A stretch of DNA of 23,026 nucleotides from Alphaproteobacteria bacterium (GTDB lineage Bacteria; Pseudomonadota; Alphaproteobacteria; Caulobacterales; Caulobacteraceae): assembly GCA_018895795.1 (NCBI GenBank), contig JAHINZ010000032.1:1-23026 (forward strand), written 5' to 3'. The position numbers and the translations under genes are program-made. The notes under the pieces were generated by a model that was given only the letters and a program-made list of their open reading frames with translations, was not told where the DNA came from and searched no databases. This document shows positions 1-6,475 of the stretch, piece by piece; within the stretch, counting starts at the first letter, position 1, and each line of letters opens with the position of its first letter.

Positions 1-584
1 GCTTCGTTGATCAGTACGCGAAGATACTCAGTGAAGTATTGCTTAGCTTGATGCTCGCTGTCGTTGTCAAAATCATAGGCGAATGCAGAGCCTTTGGACG
101 GCCAGCTGTAGTGGAATGCATAACCTTTGAAGTTCAGATCGTGGGCAAGCTGAGCCGTCCGGTAGAGCCCGCCGTCAAAGTCGGTATTGTAGCCGTGGAC
201 AAACAGCAGAGCGCCCTTAGGCGCCTTCGCGGCCTGCTTCACGAACTCGGCCCGGGTGAGCACCTTCGGAGGGCCGGCAAGCGTCAGATGTTTCTCGGCG
301 TCCTCGTTGAGCTTGAAAACAAAGACTTTCGCCGGGCGCTCGACAACTCCTGGCGTGTGGTTTGGCGGGATCGTCACCCTTGCAAGTCCGAGGGTGAGCT
401 TGCCGTTGCGACCGTCTCCAAACTCGCCGGGCTGCGCTCCAGGAGTCCGATCTGTTCCATAGAGAATGTCGACGTACGCCAACCTGGGTGTAAATTTCGG
501 AGGACTCGACAGCGACTTGGTGGTGGCGCAACCCGACAGTGCGCCAAGGCAAACAATCGCCACAGCTATGATCAAGCGTTTCAT
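1..584 (-). CDS. DUF900-type alpha/beta-hydrolase lipoprotein, 3' end cut off by window edge
   Basis: Reading the minus strand from an ATG at 584 gives 194 codons with no stop before the window ends, so the C-terminal part is missing. The protein begins with a lipoprotein signal peptide (MKRLIIAVAIVCLGALSGC), with the lipobox Cys at residue 19, which implies membrane anchoring. It continues with VDILYGTDR and then LLFVHGYN, both typical of DUF900/COG4782 esterase-like hydrolases; the HGYN strand normally precedes the nucleophile elbow. The GxSxG nucleophile and the Asp/His residues lie beyond the edge and cannot be checked. A GGGGGA purine run just upstream of the ATG serves as ribosome binding site. 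Codon use is less GC-biased than in the genes after position 1700. Family assignment is by motif recognition; substrate is unknown. Confidence 0.8.
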   Translation of the reverse strand, partial: MKRLIIAVAIVCLGALSGCATTKSLSSPPKFTPRLAYVDILYGTDRTPGAQPGEFGDGRNGKLTLGLARVTIPPNHTPGVVERPAKVFVFKLNEDAEKHLTLAGPPKVLTRAEFVKQAAKAPKGALLFVHGYNTDFDGGLYRTAQLAHDLNFKGYAFHYSWPSKGSAFAYDFDNDSEHQAKQYFTEYLRVLINE

Positions 585-718
585 TGGCTTCCCCCAACTC
601 CTGTTCCAAAGGGTCGCACAACTCTGCCGGTTGTCTATCGCAAAGAACAAGTTCGAGAGGAAAAGCCGAACCTCCGAAAACGATCCTTCGCCCGGGATCA
701 GGTCTGGCGCACGATTGA

Positions 719-946
719 CTAAAACGGCTCGGCGCCGCGGACACTTCCAACGGCCTGATGTCGCCTTGCTTGAGCGAAATTCCGTCCCTCGTCCTGACCG
801 CCCCTGGGGACCACGCCGACGACCGCATCCTTGCTCTCGAGCAAAGGCCCGCCCGACCCGCTCTGAGATAGCTTCTGGGTGACCTCGATCAGGTTGGCGG
901 CGGGCTTGACCGGCGCCGTCGGCGCTCGGCCTCGGCAACACGGTGG
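719..946 (-). pseudogene. Remnant of trypsin-like serine protease (C-terminal half)
   Basis: A 75-codon minus-strand frame between a TGA (947-949) and a TAG (719-721) reads KLSQSGSGGPLLESKDAVVG and then a GQDEGRNFA stretch. This is the catalytic-serine segment of trypsin-like/DegP-like peptidases (usual form GxSGGPLL...G.VVGV...NFA); the Ser codon is at 854-856. No plausible start codon exists in this frame, the His and Asp parts of the triad are not found in it, and the region upstream (950-1110, minus) breaks into other frames with stops. I therefore read it as a decayed gene fragment. An undetected frameshift in the assembly could also give this picture. Confidence 0.5.
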
Positions 947-1213
947 TCATCAAGGTAGCGGTTATGCCCCGTCAGGCGGTGCCATCGGACTGGAAGAGCT
1001 CACCGAGCTTCAATGGATCACCATCGACGGTCCACAACAACACCCTAACCCGCGGATGGCTCAGGTGAGATCAAAGGGCGAGTGCGGCCCAAGGATGCGT
1101 CATTCTATCTGAGATTGCGTCGTGGCGGCGCTTGCGCCAGCTTGACGTAGAGTCAGGAGCGATGCAACTATAACTTGTTAATCGCTAGTATGCGCGTTGG
1201 CGGCACATTTGAC

Positions 1214-1217
1214 GGAG
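1214..1217 (+). promoter_or_regulatory. Ribosome binding site that fixes the start of the double-glycine peptide gene
   Basis: GGAG lies six bases before the ATG at 1224. The in-frame ATG further upstream (1197) has no comparable site, and using it would add eight residues ahead of the recognisable leader. The 1224 start is therefore preferred. Confidence 0.6.
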
Positions 1218-1223
1218 AGCGCA

Positions 1224-1535
1224 ATGAACAAGCTAGCTCTGGCCTATTCGAATGATATCACCGAACTCTCGTTTGACGAGACTGGAAGCGTAAACGGCGG
1301 TGGCTGGATTGCCGACTCGTTCGGCGGAGCTGGCCTTATCGCTGCTGGTCTAGGCTCGGCCGGAGCCGGAGCCGGAGCAGAAGCTGCGACGCTCGCTGGC
1401 GCCGTTATGCTCTCCAAGTCGCCTGGCTGCCCCCCCCCCTCGCTGTCCAAAAACGCGCAATTGCTCGGTGCGCTGAACCGTCGGAAGGTCGAGTTTCTGG
1501 ACCTGCGCCAATGTCCGCCTTTGGCGCGTCTCTGA
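1224..1535 (+). CDS. Double-glycine-leader, glycine-zipper peptide (candidate Cdz-like bacteriocin), C-terminus possibly frame-disrupted
   Basis: The 103-residue product starts with a canonical export leader: residues 14-26 read ELSFDETGSVNGG, matching the ELSxxExxxVxGG pattern cleaved by C39-peptidase type I secretion transporters. Cleavage after G26 would release a peptide beginning GWIADSFGG, followed by an Ala/Gly-rich hydrophobic stretch (about residues 34-62) with many small-xxx-small glycine-zipper spacings. That architecture is known for CdzC/CdzD, the contact-dependent bacteriocins of Caulobacter; the link is by pattern, not alignment. From residue 69 the character changes to a basic, unrelated tail right where a 10-C run (1430-1439) sits, so the frame may have been shifted or fused there. 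One alternative frame after the run stops within about 15 codons. No transporter, membrane-fusion protein or immunity gene is visible nearby. Confidence 0.6.
   Translation: MNKLALAYSNDITELSFDETGSVNGGGWIADSFGGAGLIAAGLGSAGAGAGAEAATLAGAVMLSKSPGCPPPSLSKNAQLLGALNRRKVEFLDLRQCPPLARL
1430..1439. repeat. 10-C homopolymer inside the double-glycine peptide gene
   Basis: Ten consecutive C residues lie within the reading frame of the peptide gene. Runs of this length are prone to slippage in replication and to miscounting in sequencing. Here the run coincides with an abrupt change in protein character. It could be a phase-variable tract, a decay site, a recombination junction or an assembly error. Confidence 0.9.
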
Positions 1536-1701
1536 CCATGGGGCGTGTCCAGGGGCACGCCCTGCGGCAAGGGACAATGCCAACTGGTTTTTGGGCCACT
1601 TCTAAGTTGCGCCGACACCGACACAGCGGCCTTGCGCCCGACGAAAAGCCGCGCCACTCTCTGTCTTAACAACGATAACATTCAGGGAGGGCGTCAGGGT
1701 C

Positions 1702-3366
1702 ATGGCCAGCGAACGCTTCGATTACATCGTCATCGGCGCGGGCTCGGCGGGGTGCGTGCTGGCCGCGCGGCTGACCGAAGATCCCGCCATCAAGGTCCTG
1801 CTGCTGGAAGCCGGGGGCAAGAACACCTCGATCCTGGTCAAGATGCCGGCCGGGGTCGGCGAGCTGATCAAGGCCAAGGGCGAGCAGAACTGGGGCTTCT
1901 GGACCGAGGAAGAGCCGCACCTGGACAATCGCAAGCTGTGGTGGCCGCGCGGCAAGGGCCTGGGCGGCTCTTCGGCGATCAATGGCATGGTCTATATCCG
2001 CGGCCATGCGCGCGACTATGACCAGTGGCGGCAGATGGGCCTGTCGGGCTGGTCCTATTCCGAGGTGCTACCCTATTTCAAGCGCTCGGAAACCCATCAC
2101 GCCGGCGGCGACGCCTATCATGGCGGCCAGGGGCCGCTGCATGTGTCGAAGGGTGAATCCGCCAGCCCATTCTATCCGGCCCTGATCGAGGCCGGTCGCC
2201 AGGCCGGCTACAAGACCACGCGGGATTTCAACGGCTTCCAGCAGGAAGGCTTTGGCCCCTATGACCTGACGATCCGCGACGGCCAGCGCTGGAGCGCGGC
2301 GGCCGCCTATCTGGCCGCGGCCCTGTCGCGCCCGAACCTGACCTGCGTCACCGAGGCCCGCACCACCAAGATCCTGATCGAGAAGGGGCGCGCCATCGGC
2401 GTGAACTATGTGGTCGGCAAGGGCGGCGAGATGCGCACGGCCCATGCCGACGCCGAGGTGCTGCTGAGCGCCGGCGCGGTGCAGTCGCCGCAGATCCTGC
2501 AACTGTCGGGCGTCGGCGCGCCGGACCTGCTGAAAAAACATGGCGTGGCGGTGGTCCATGAAGCCAAGGGCGTCGGCGCCAACCTGCAGGACCATCTCGA
2601 CGTCTGCCTGTCCTACACCAGCAAGAACCTGGTCAGCGCCTATTCGGCCAACAAGGGCCTCAAGAAGCTGGGCACGGGCCTGTCCTACATGCTGATGGGC
2701 AAGGGTCTTGGCCGTCAGCAGTTCCTGGAGTCGGGCGCCTTCCTGAAGTCGCGCCCCGATCTGGATCGCCCCGACCTGCAGATCCACGGCGTCCTGGCCA
2801 TCATGCAGGACCACGGCAAGACCCTGATCGAAAAGGACGGCTTCACCCTCCACGTCTGCCAACTGCGTCCCGAGAGCCGGGGCCAGGTCGGGCTGCGCTC
2901 GGCCGATCCGTTCGATGATCCGACCATCCTGGCCAATTATCTGGCCGCCGACGAGGATCGCCGGGCGTTGCGCGAGGGCGTCCGCATGGCGCGCGAGGTG
3001 GTGGCCCAGGCGGCCCTGGATCCCTATCGCGACGCCGAATACGCGCCGGGCGCCGACGTGCGGGGCGACGCCGACCTCGACGCCTGGATCCGCGCCAAGT
3101 CGGAAACCATCTACCATCCGGTGGGCACCTGCCGGATGGGCGTGGCCGGGGACGCGATGGCGGTGGTCGACGATCAGCTGCGGGTGCAGGGGGTGGCCGG
3201 TCTTCGGGTCATCGACGCCTCGGTCATGCCCAATCTGGTCGGCGGCAACACCAATGCGCCGACCATCATGATCGCCGAGCGGGCGGCCGACCTGCTGCGC
3301 GGTCGCACGACCCTGCAGCCGGTCGATGTTCCGGTGTTCGAGGACGGCCGGGCCGTCGCGGCCTGA
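1702..3366 (+). CDS. GMC-family FAD-dependent alcohol/choline dehydrogenase-like oxidoreductase
   Basis: This 554-residue protein oxidises an alcohol group using FAD; it is of BetA/AlkJ type by overall form, and the substrate cannot be told. The N-terminal FAD-binding motif is IGAGSAGCVLAARL (residues 11-24). GMC signature 1 lies at about 83-101 (RGKGLGGSSAINGMVY) and signature 2 at about 258-272 (GAVQSPQILQLSGVG). The C-terminal catalytic pair is present: H472 in YHPVGTCRMG and N516 in GGNTNAP. Length is normal for the family, and there is no signal peptide, so it is cytoplasmic. An AGGGAGGG purine stretch precedes the ATG. It is the first gene of an operon with the aldo/keto reductase (17-nt gap) and the globin. 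Annotation as choline dehydrogenase would over-call the substrate. Confidence 0.93.
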   Translation: MASERFDYIVIGAGSAGCVLAARLTEDPAIKVLLLEAGGKNTSILVKMPAGVGELIKAKGEQNWGFWTEEEPHLDNRKLWWPRGKGLGGSSAINGMVYIRGHARDYDQWRQMGLSGWSYSEVLPYFKRSETHHAGGDAYHGGQGPLHVSKGESASPFYPALIEAGRQAGYKTTRDFNGFQQEGFGPYDLTIRDGQRWSAAAAYLAAALSRPNLTCVTEARTTKILIEKGRAIGVNYVVGKGGEMRTAHADAEVLLSAGAVQSPQILQLSGVGAPDLLKKHGVAVVHEAKGVGANLQDHLDVCLSYTSKNLVSAYSANKGLKKLGTGLSYMLMGKGLGRQQFLESGAFLKSRPDLDRPDLQIHGVLAIMQDHGKTLIEKDGFTLHVCQLRPESRGQVGLRSADPFDDPTILANYLAADEDRRALREGVRMAREVVAQAALDPYRDAEYAPGADVRGDADLDAWIRAKSETIYHPVGTCRMGVAGDAMAVVDDQLRVQGVAGLRVIDASVMPNLVGGNTNAPTIMIAERAADLLRGRTTLQPVDVPVFEDGRAVAA

Positions 3367-3383
3367 ATTTCGGAGTTGAGTGA

Positions 3384-4331
3384 ATGCAGCGTCGCCCCCT
3401 CGGCCGTTCCGGCCTGTCGACCGCGCCCCTGATCTTCGGGGGCAATGTCTTTGGCTGGACGGCGGATGAGGCGACCTCGCATCGCCTGCTGGACGCCTTC
3501 GTCGACGGCGGCTTCAACGCCGTCGACACCGCCGACGTCTATTCCGCCTGGGTCCCGGGCCACCAGGGCGGCGAGTCCGAAAGCGTCATTGGCCGCTGGC
3601 TGAAGGCCCGGGGGTGGCGCGACGACGTGCTGATCCTGACCAAGGTGGCCATGTGGCCCAAACAGCCGGGGCTGTCGGCCGGCAATATCGAGGCGGCGGT
3701 CGAAGGCTCGCTGACGCGGCTGCAGACCGACCATATCGACCTCTACCAGTCGCATCAGGACGACGCCGCCACGCCGATCGACGAAACCCTGGAGGCCTTT
3801 GGCCGACTGGTGAAGGCCGGCAAGGTGCGGGCGATCGGGGCCTCGAACTTCACACCCGCGCGCCTGTCGGACAGCCTGGCCGTCTCGGCGGCCAAGGGCC
3901 TGCCGCGCTACGAGACCATCCAGCCGAAGTTCAATCTGTATGACCGCGACCAGGTCGAGGGGGAGCTTGCGACCCTGACCCAGGCCGAGGGGGTGGGGGT
4001 CATTCCGTTCTACGGACTGGCCGCCGGCTTCCTGACCGGCAAATATCGCACCGACGCCGACCTCGAGGGCCGCGCCCGGGCCCCGACGATCAAGCGCGAC
4101 TACATGAACGACAAGGGTGTCCGGGTCCTGGCCGCGCTGGACAAGGCCGCCCAGGCCACCGGCGCGACCCCGGCCCAGATCGCCCTGGCCTGGATCATGG
4201 CCCATCCCGCCGTCACCGCCCCGATCGCCAGCGCGACCTCGGTGGCGCAGCTGCAGGACTTGATGGGCGCGGCCCGGCTAAGCTTGCCGGCCGAGGTCAT
4301 GGCCGATCTGAACGCGGCCGGACGCGACTAG
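3384..4331 (+). CDS. Aldo/keto reductase
   Basis: This 315-residue (beta/alpha)8-barrel NAD(P)H-dependent oxidoreductase has the full catalytic tetrad: D48 and Y53 (VDTADVY), K87 (LTKVA) and H124 (YQSHQD). The cofactor-side motif GASNFTP follows the barrel core. Overall it resembles the IolS/YajO/Tas-like AKR groups rather than the aldose reductases, so carbonyl reduction of small aldehydes or sugars is the family expectation; the substrate is not readable. It lies 17 nt behind the GMC oxidoreductase, and a globin gene starts 5 nt after its stop, implying co-transcription. A GGAG site in the short spacer precedes the ATG. A GMC dehydrogenase beside an AKR suggests interconversion of an alcohol/carbonyl pair, which is inference. 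Confidence 0.93.
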   Translation: MQRRPLGRSGLSTAPLIFGGNVFGWTADEATSHRLLDAFVDGGFNAVDTADVYSAWVPGHQGGESESVIGRWLKARGWRDDVLILTKVAMWPKQPGLSAGNIEAAVEGSLTRLQTDHIDLYQSHQDDAATPIDETLEAFGRLVKAGKVRAIGASNFTPARLSDSLAVSAAKGLPRYETIQPKFNLYDRDQVEGELATLTQAEGVGVIPFYGLAAGFLTGKYRTDADLEGRARAPTIKRDYMNDKGVRVLAALDKAAQATGATPAQIALAWIMAHPAVTAPIASATSVAQLQDLMGAARLSLPAEVMADLNAAGRD

Positions 4332-4336
4332 GCCGG

Positions 4337-4768
4337 ATGCGCGGCGACCTGATCGAGCGGAGCTTCGAGATCGCCGCCGAGCGCTGCGAGGATCTGACGC
4401 CTCTGGTCTATAGTCGGCTGTTCGCTCTGCAGCCGGCGATGGAGCCGCTATTTTGCATGGACGCCAATCACCAGGTCCGCGGCGAGATGTTGTCCCAGGT
4501 GATCCGATCGATGCTGGACTTTGTCGGCCCGCGCCAATACGCGGTCACGCTGATCCAGAGCGAAGTGATGAATCATGCCGGCTATGATGTGCCGCCAGCG
4601 GTGTTCGGGACCTTCTTCGGCGTCGTCGCCGAGACGGTGAAACACCTGCTGGCCGAGGACTGGACCGCCGAGATCGATGTCGCTTGGCGCGAGCTGCTGG
4701 CGGCGCTGGACTACTATGTCAGCCATCCCAACCAGATCGAGACCGCGCGGGACGCGGCGCCGGCCTAG
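4337..4768 (+). CDS. Single-domain globin-like haem protein
   Basis: This 143-residue all-helical protein matches the bacterial single-domain/flavohaemoglobin globin pattern. H80, in the context NHAGYDVPPAVF, occupies the place of the proximal haem ligand (F8), and a helix ending AWRELLAALDYYV corresponds to the H helix. F39 is a candidate CD1 phenylalanine. No reductase domain follows, so it is not a full flavohaemoglobin. It could bind O2 or NO, or act as a haem sensor. It is the last gene of the GMC-AKR operon. Its TAG overlaps the stop of the convergent PAS gene within the palindrome CTAG at 4765-4768. The family call is by motif and length; the distal residues were not verified against a structure. 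Confidence 0.8.
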   Translation: MRGDLIERSFEIAAERCEDLTPLVYSRLFALQPAMEPLFCMDANHQVRGEMLSQVIRSMLDFVGPRQYAVTLIQSEVMNHAGYDVPPAVFGTFFGVVAETVKHLLAEDWTAEIDVAWRELLAALDYYVSHPNQIETARDAAPA

Positions 4769-5313
4769 GCGATCCTGCGGCCGTGCAGGGTGGCCAGACG
4801 CAGCTGCGGGCCGTCCTGGTTGTCCAGGCCCAGGGGCTGGATCTGTCGCACGGCCAGGTCCTGAGCCGGCCGCCCCATCAGCCGCTGCATCATGGCGATA
4901 GGCTGGTAAAAGCCAAGGAATCGGTCGGTTTCGCCGCTGGCCCCGCGCAAGGGCGCGAAGAGCACTTCCATGCCGACCGAAGGCACGCCCTGGGCGCGGA
5001 TGTCGGCCGTGACCACCACCGGCTGACGGCGACGGCGCGCCACCTCCAGCGATGACTTCAGCTCCAGCCGGTGCGACAGGGCCCAAAGGCTCAGCAAATC
5101 CTGGCCGCGCAGGTCGCGGGCGTGAAGATCGGCGACGAAGCCGCCGGTCAGCCGGAAGGGCATCTGCCCCAGATGCTCGCGTCCGACGATGAAGACCTGC
5201 GGCAGGAGGTCGGTGAAATCGCCCGGATTGATGTCGGCGCGGGCCGGCGCGGCCGCGTCGACTTTCCGATCACGCCAATAGTCTATCAATCGTTCCGTGC
5301 TTGGATGGAACAT
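4765..5313 (-). CDS. PAS-domain protein (PAS_5 type)
   Basis: The 182-residue product opens with STERLIDYWRD and continues through LLPQVFIVGRE, MPFRLTGGFVADLHARDLRG and a core with SVGMEVLFAPL. This is the pattern of the alphaproteobacterial PAS_5 family, whose members are stand-alone sensory or adaptor PAS domains. There is no kinase, cyclase or DNA-binding domain. The start at 5313 is preferred because AGGGG precedes it at a suitable distance; a longer open frame upstream (to 6519) is an artefact antisense to the secreted-protein gene. It is convergent with the globin, with interlocked stop codons, and divergent from the gene at 5485. Confidence 0.82.
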   Translation of the reverse strand: MFHPSTERLIDYWRDRKVDAAAPARADINPGDFTDLLPQVFIVGREHLGQMPFRLTGGFVADLHARDLRGQDLLSLWALSHRLELKSSLEVARRRRQPVVVTADIRAQGVPSVGMEVLFAPLRGASGETDRFLGFYQPIAMMQRLMGRPAQDLAVRQIQPLGLDNQDGPQLRLATLHGRRIA

Positions 5314-5484
5314 CGTCGTCCCCTGGCGGGTCCTGCCGCGGCCGTTTTGCGCCGCACGGGGCTTGCTAGGAGATCCGGGCCAAGCCCCGACCGTCCCGTT
5401 TTGGCGCAAGCCGGACGGGCGGCGGGTCGCGGCCCGATTCTTGCTGGCTGAATGGTCGGACGACGTCGTGCGAAGGGAAACGCC

Positions 5485-6411
5485 ATGAAGGCGCCGAAAC
5501 GATCGATGCGCGGGCTGATGTGGGGCCTGAGCGCCCTGTTGGGCGGCCTGTTGCTGGGCGGAGCGGCCTATGCCGCCGGCTGCACGTCCGGCTGCCCGGC
5601 GCCCCCGACCTGTTGCACCGTCCCGACGCCGCCACCCAGGCCGCCGACGCCCCCCAGCACGCCGTGCTGCACGCCCGGCCACAACGTCAACATTCCCGGC
5701 GTCAACATCAATGTCGGCGCCACCGTGATCGTCAACGCCAACGCTAGCGCCAGCGCGTCGGCCGGCGCCGCCTCTGGGGCGGGCGCGGGGTCCGGCGCTA
5801 GCGCCGGAGCCAGCAGCACCGTCTATTACGGCGGCGGGACGCACGGCGGCTACTATTCCGGCCCCATGTCCACCGGCTATATTCAGGGCCTCAATGTCGA
5901 GGGCGCCGAGCAGCGTCGCCGCGCGTCGTACGAAGCCACCCGCACCAAGCTGCGCCGGGTGGTCATCCGCGCCGTCTGCCTGGACGACCGCGACGTGCCG
6001 CATCCGGCCTCTCAGGTCACTCCCGATCGCGATATCGACGACCAGTATGACGGCGAACTGTATCGCTGCATCGCCGGCGCGCGCATGCAGTACGTGATCG
6101 GCGACTATGAAAGCAGCATCGACATCAGCAGCGGCGGCAAGGGCGCCCAGACCTATATCTGCGCCAAGAACGAGGCCCTCTATCATACGCCCGGCGCCGG
6201 TCAGGCCGGTACGGTGGTGTGTCGCCCGCAACGCCCGGCCCGCGACTGCAACGAGCGCTCGCTGCTTCGCCGTTTCGGCGCCGGGATCAAGATCCTGACC
6301 ATCCTGACCCGCGAAACCTACACCGCCTATCGCGAAGAGACGGTCCAGGAGCGCAGCACGACGTCGATGAGCTTCAGCCTCGATGGCGGCGTCGGCGGCG
6401 TGGTCTACTAG
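5485..6411 (+). CDS. Secreted Cys/Pro- and Ser/Ala/Gly-rich protein of unknown family
   Basis: The 308-residue product has a strong signal peptide (hydrophobic core around residues 11-26, cleavage likely after AYA at about 30). The mature N-terminus is unusual: a Cys/Pro block (CTSGCPAPPTCC, then a proline-rich stretch ending PCC), followed by VNIPGVNINVGATVIVNANA and a roughly 30-residue Ser/Ala/Gly low-complexity segment. The C-terminal half (from about residue 150) is ordinary globular sequence with scattered Cys and ends in SFSLDGGVGGVVY. I do not recognise the family. A surface or cell-envelope structural role is plausible from composition only. The ATG at 5485 follows GAAGGGA; a start at 5452 would put a charged tail before the signal. 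It is monocistronic, with a strong terminator 25 nt downstream. Confidence 0.8.
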   Translation: MKAPKRSMRGLMWGLSALLGGLLLGGAAYAAGCTSGCPAPPTCCTVPTPPPRPPTPPSTPCCTPGHNVNIPGVNINVGATVIVNANASASASAGAASGAGAGSGASAGASSTVYYGGGTHGGYYSGPMSTGYIQGLNVEGAEQRRRASYEATRTKLRRVVIRAVCLDDRDVPHPASQVTPDRDIDDQYDGELYRCIAGARMQYVIGDYESSIDISSGGKGAQTYICAKNEALYHTPGAGQAGTVVCRPQRPARDCNERSLLRRFGAGIKILTILTRETYTAYREETVQERSTTSMSFSLDGGVGGVVY

Positions 6412-6436
6412 ACCCGCCTCCACCGTCGAGCCTTCA

Positions 6437-6470
6437 GGCCCTCTCGCCGAGACCGGCGAGAGGGCCTTTT
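6437..6470 (+). terminator. Strong intrinsic terminator of the secreted-protein gene
   Basis: A perfect 13-bp inverted repeat (GGCCCTCTCGCCG at 6437-6449 and its complement at 6454-6466) with a 4-nt loop is followed by TTTT. It ends transcription of the plus-strand gene ending at 6411. The minus-strand metalloprotease gene ends at 6476, so the same hairpin may also stop transcripts from that side, though no U-run follows in that direction. Confidence 0.9.
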
Positions 6471-6475
6471 CATGT

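Noticed and set aside
1142..1174. Promoter TTGACG ... TATAAC upstream of the double-glycine peptide gene
   Set aside because: The spacer is 21 bases, too long for a standard sigma-70 promoter, so I do not list it as a feature.
1536..2021. Possible small gene just before and into the GMC oxidoreductase
   Set aside because: It overlaps the well-supported GMC start out of frame and its translation has no protein-like features.
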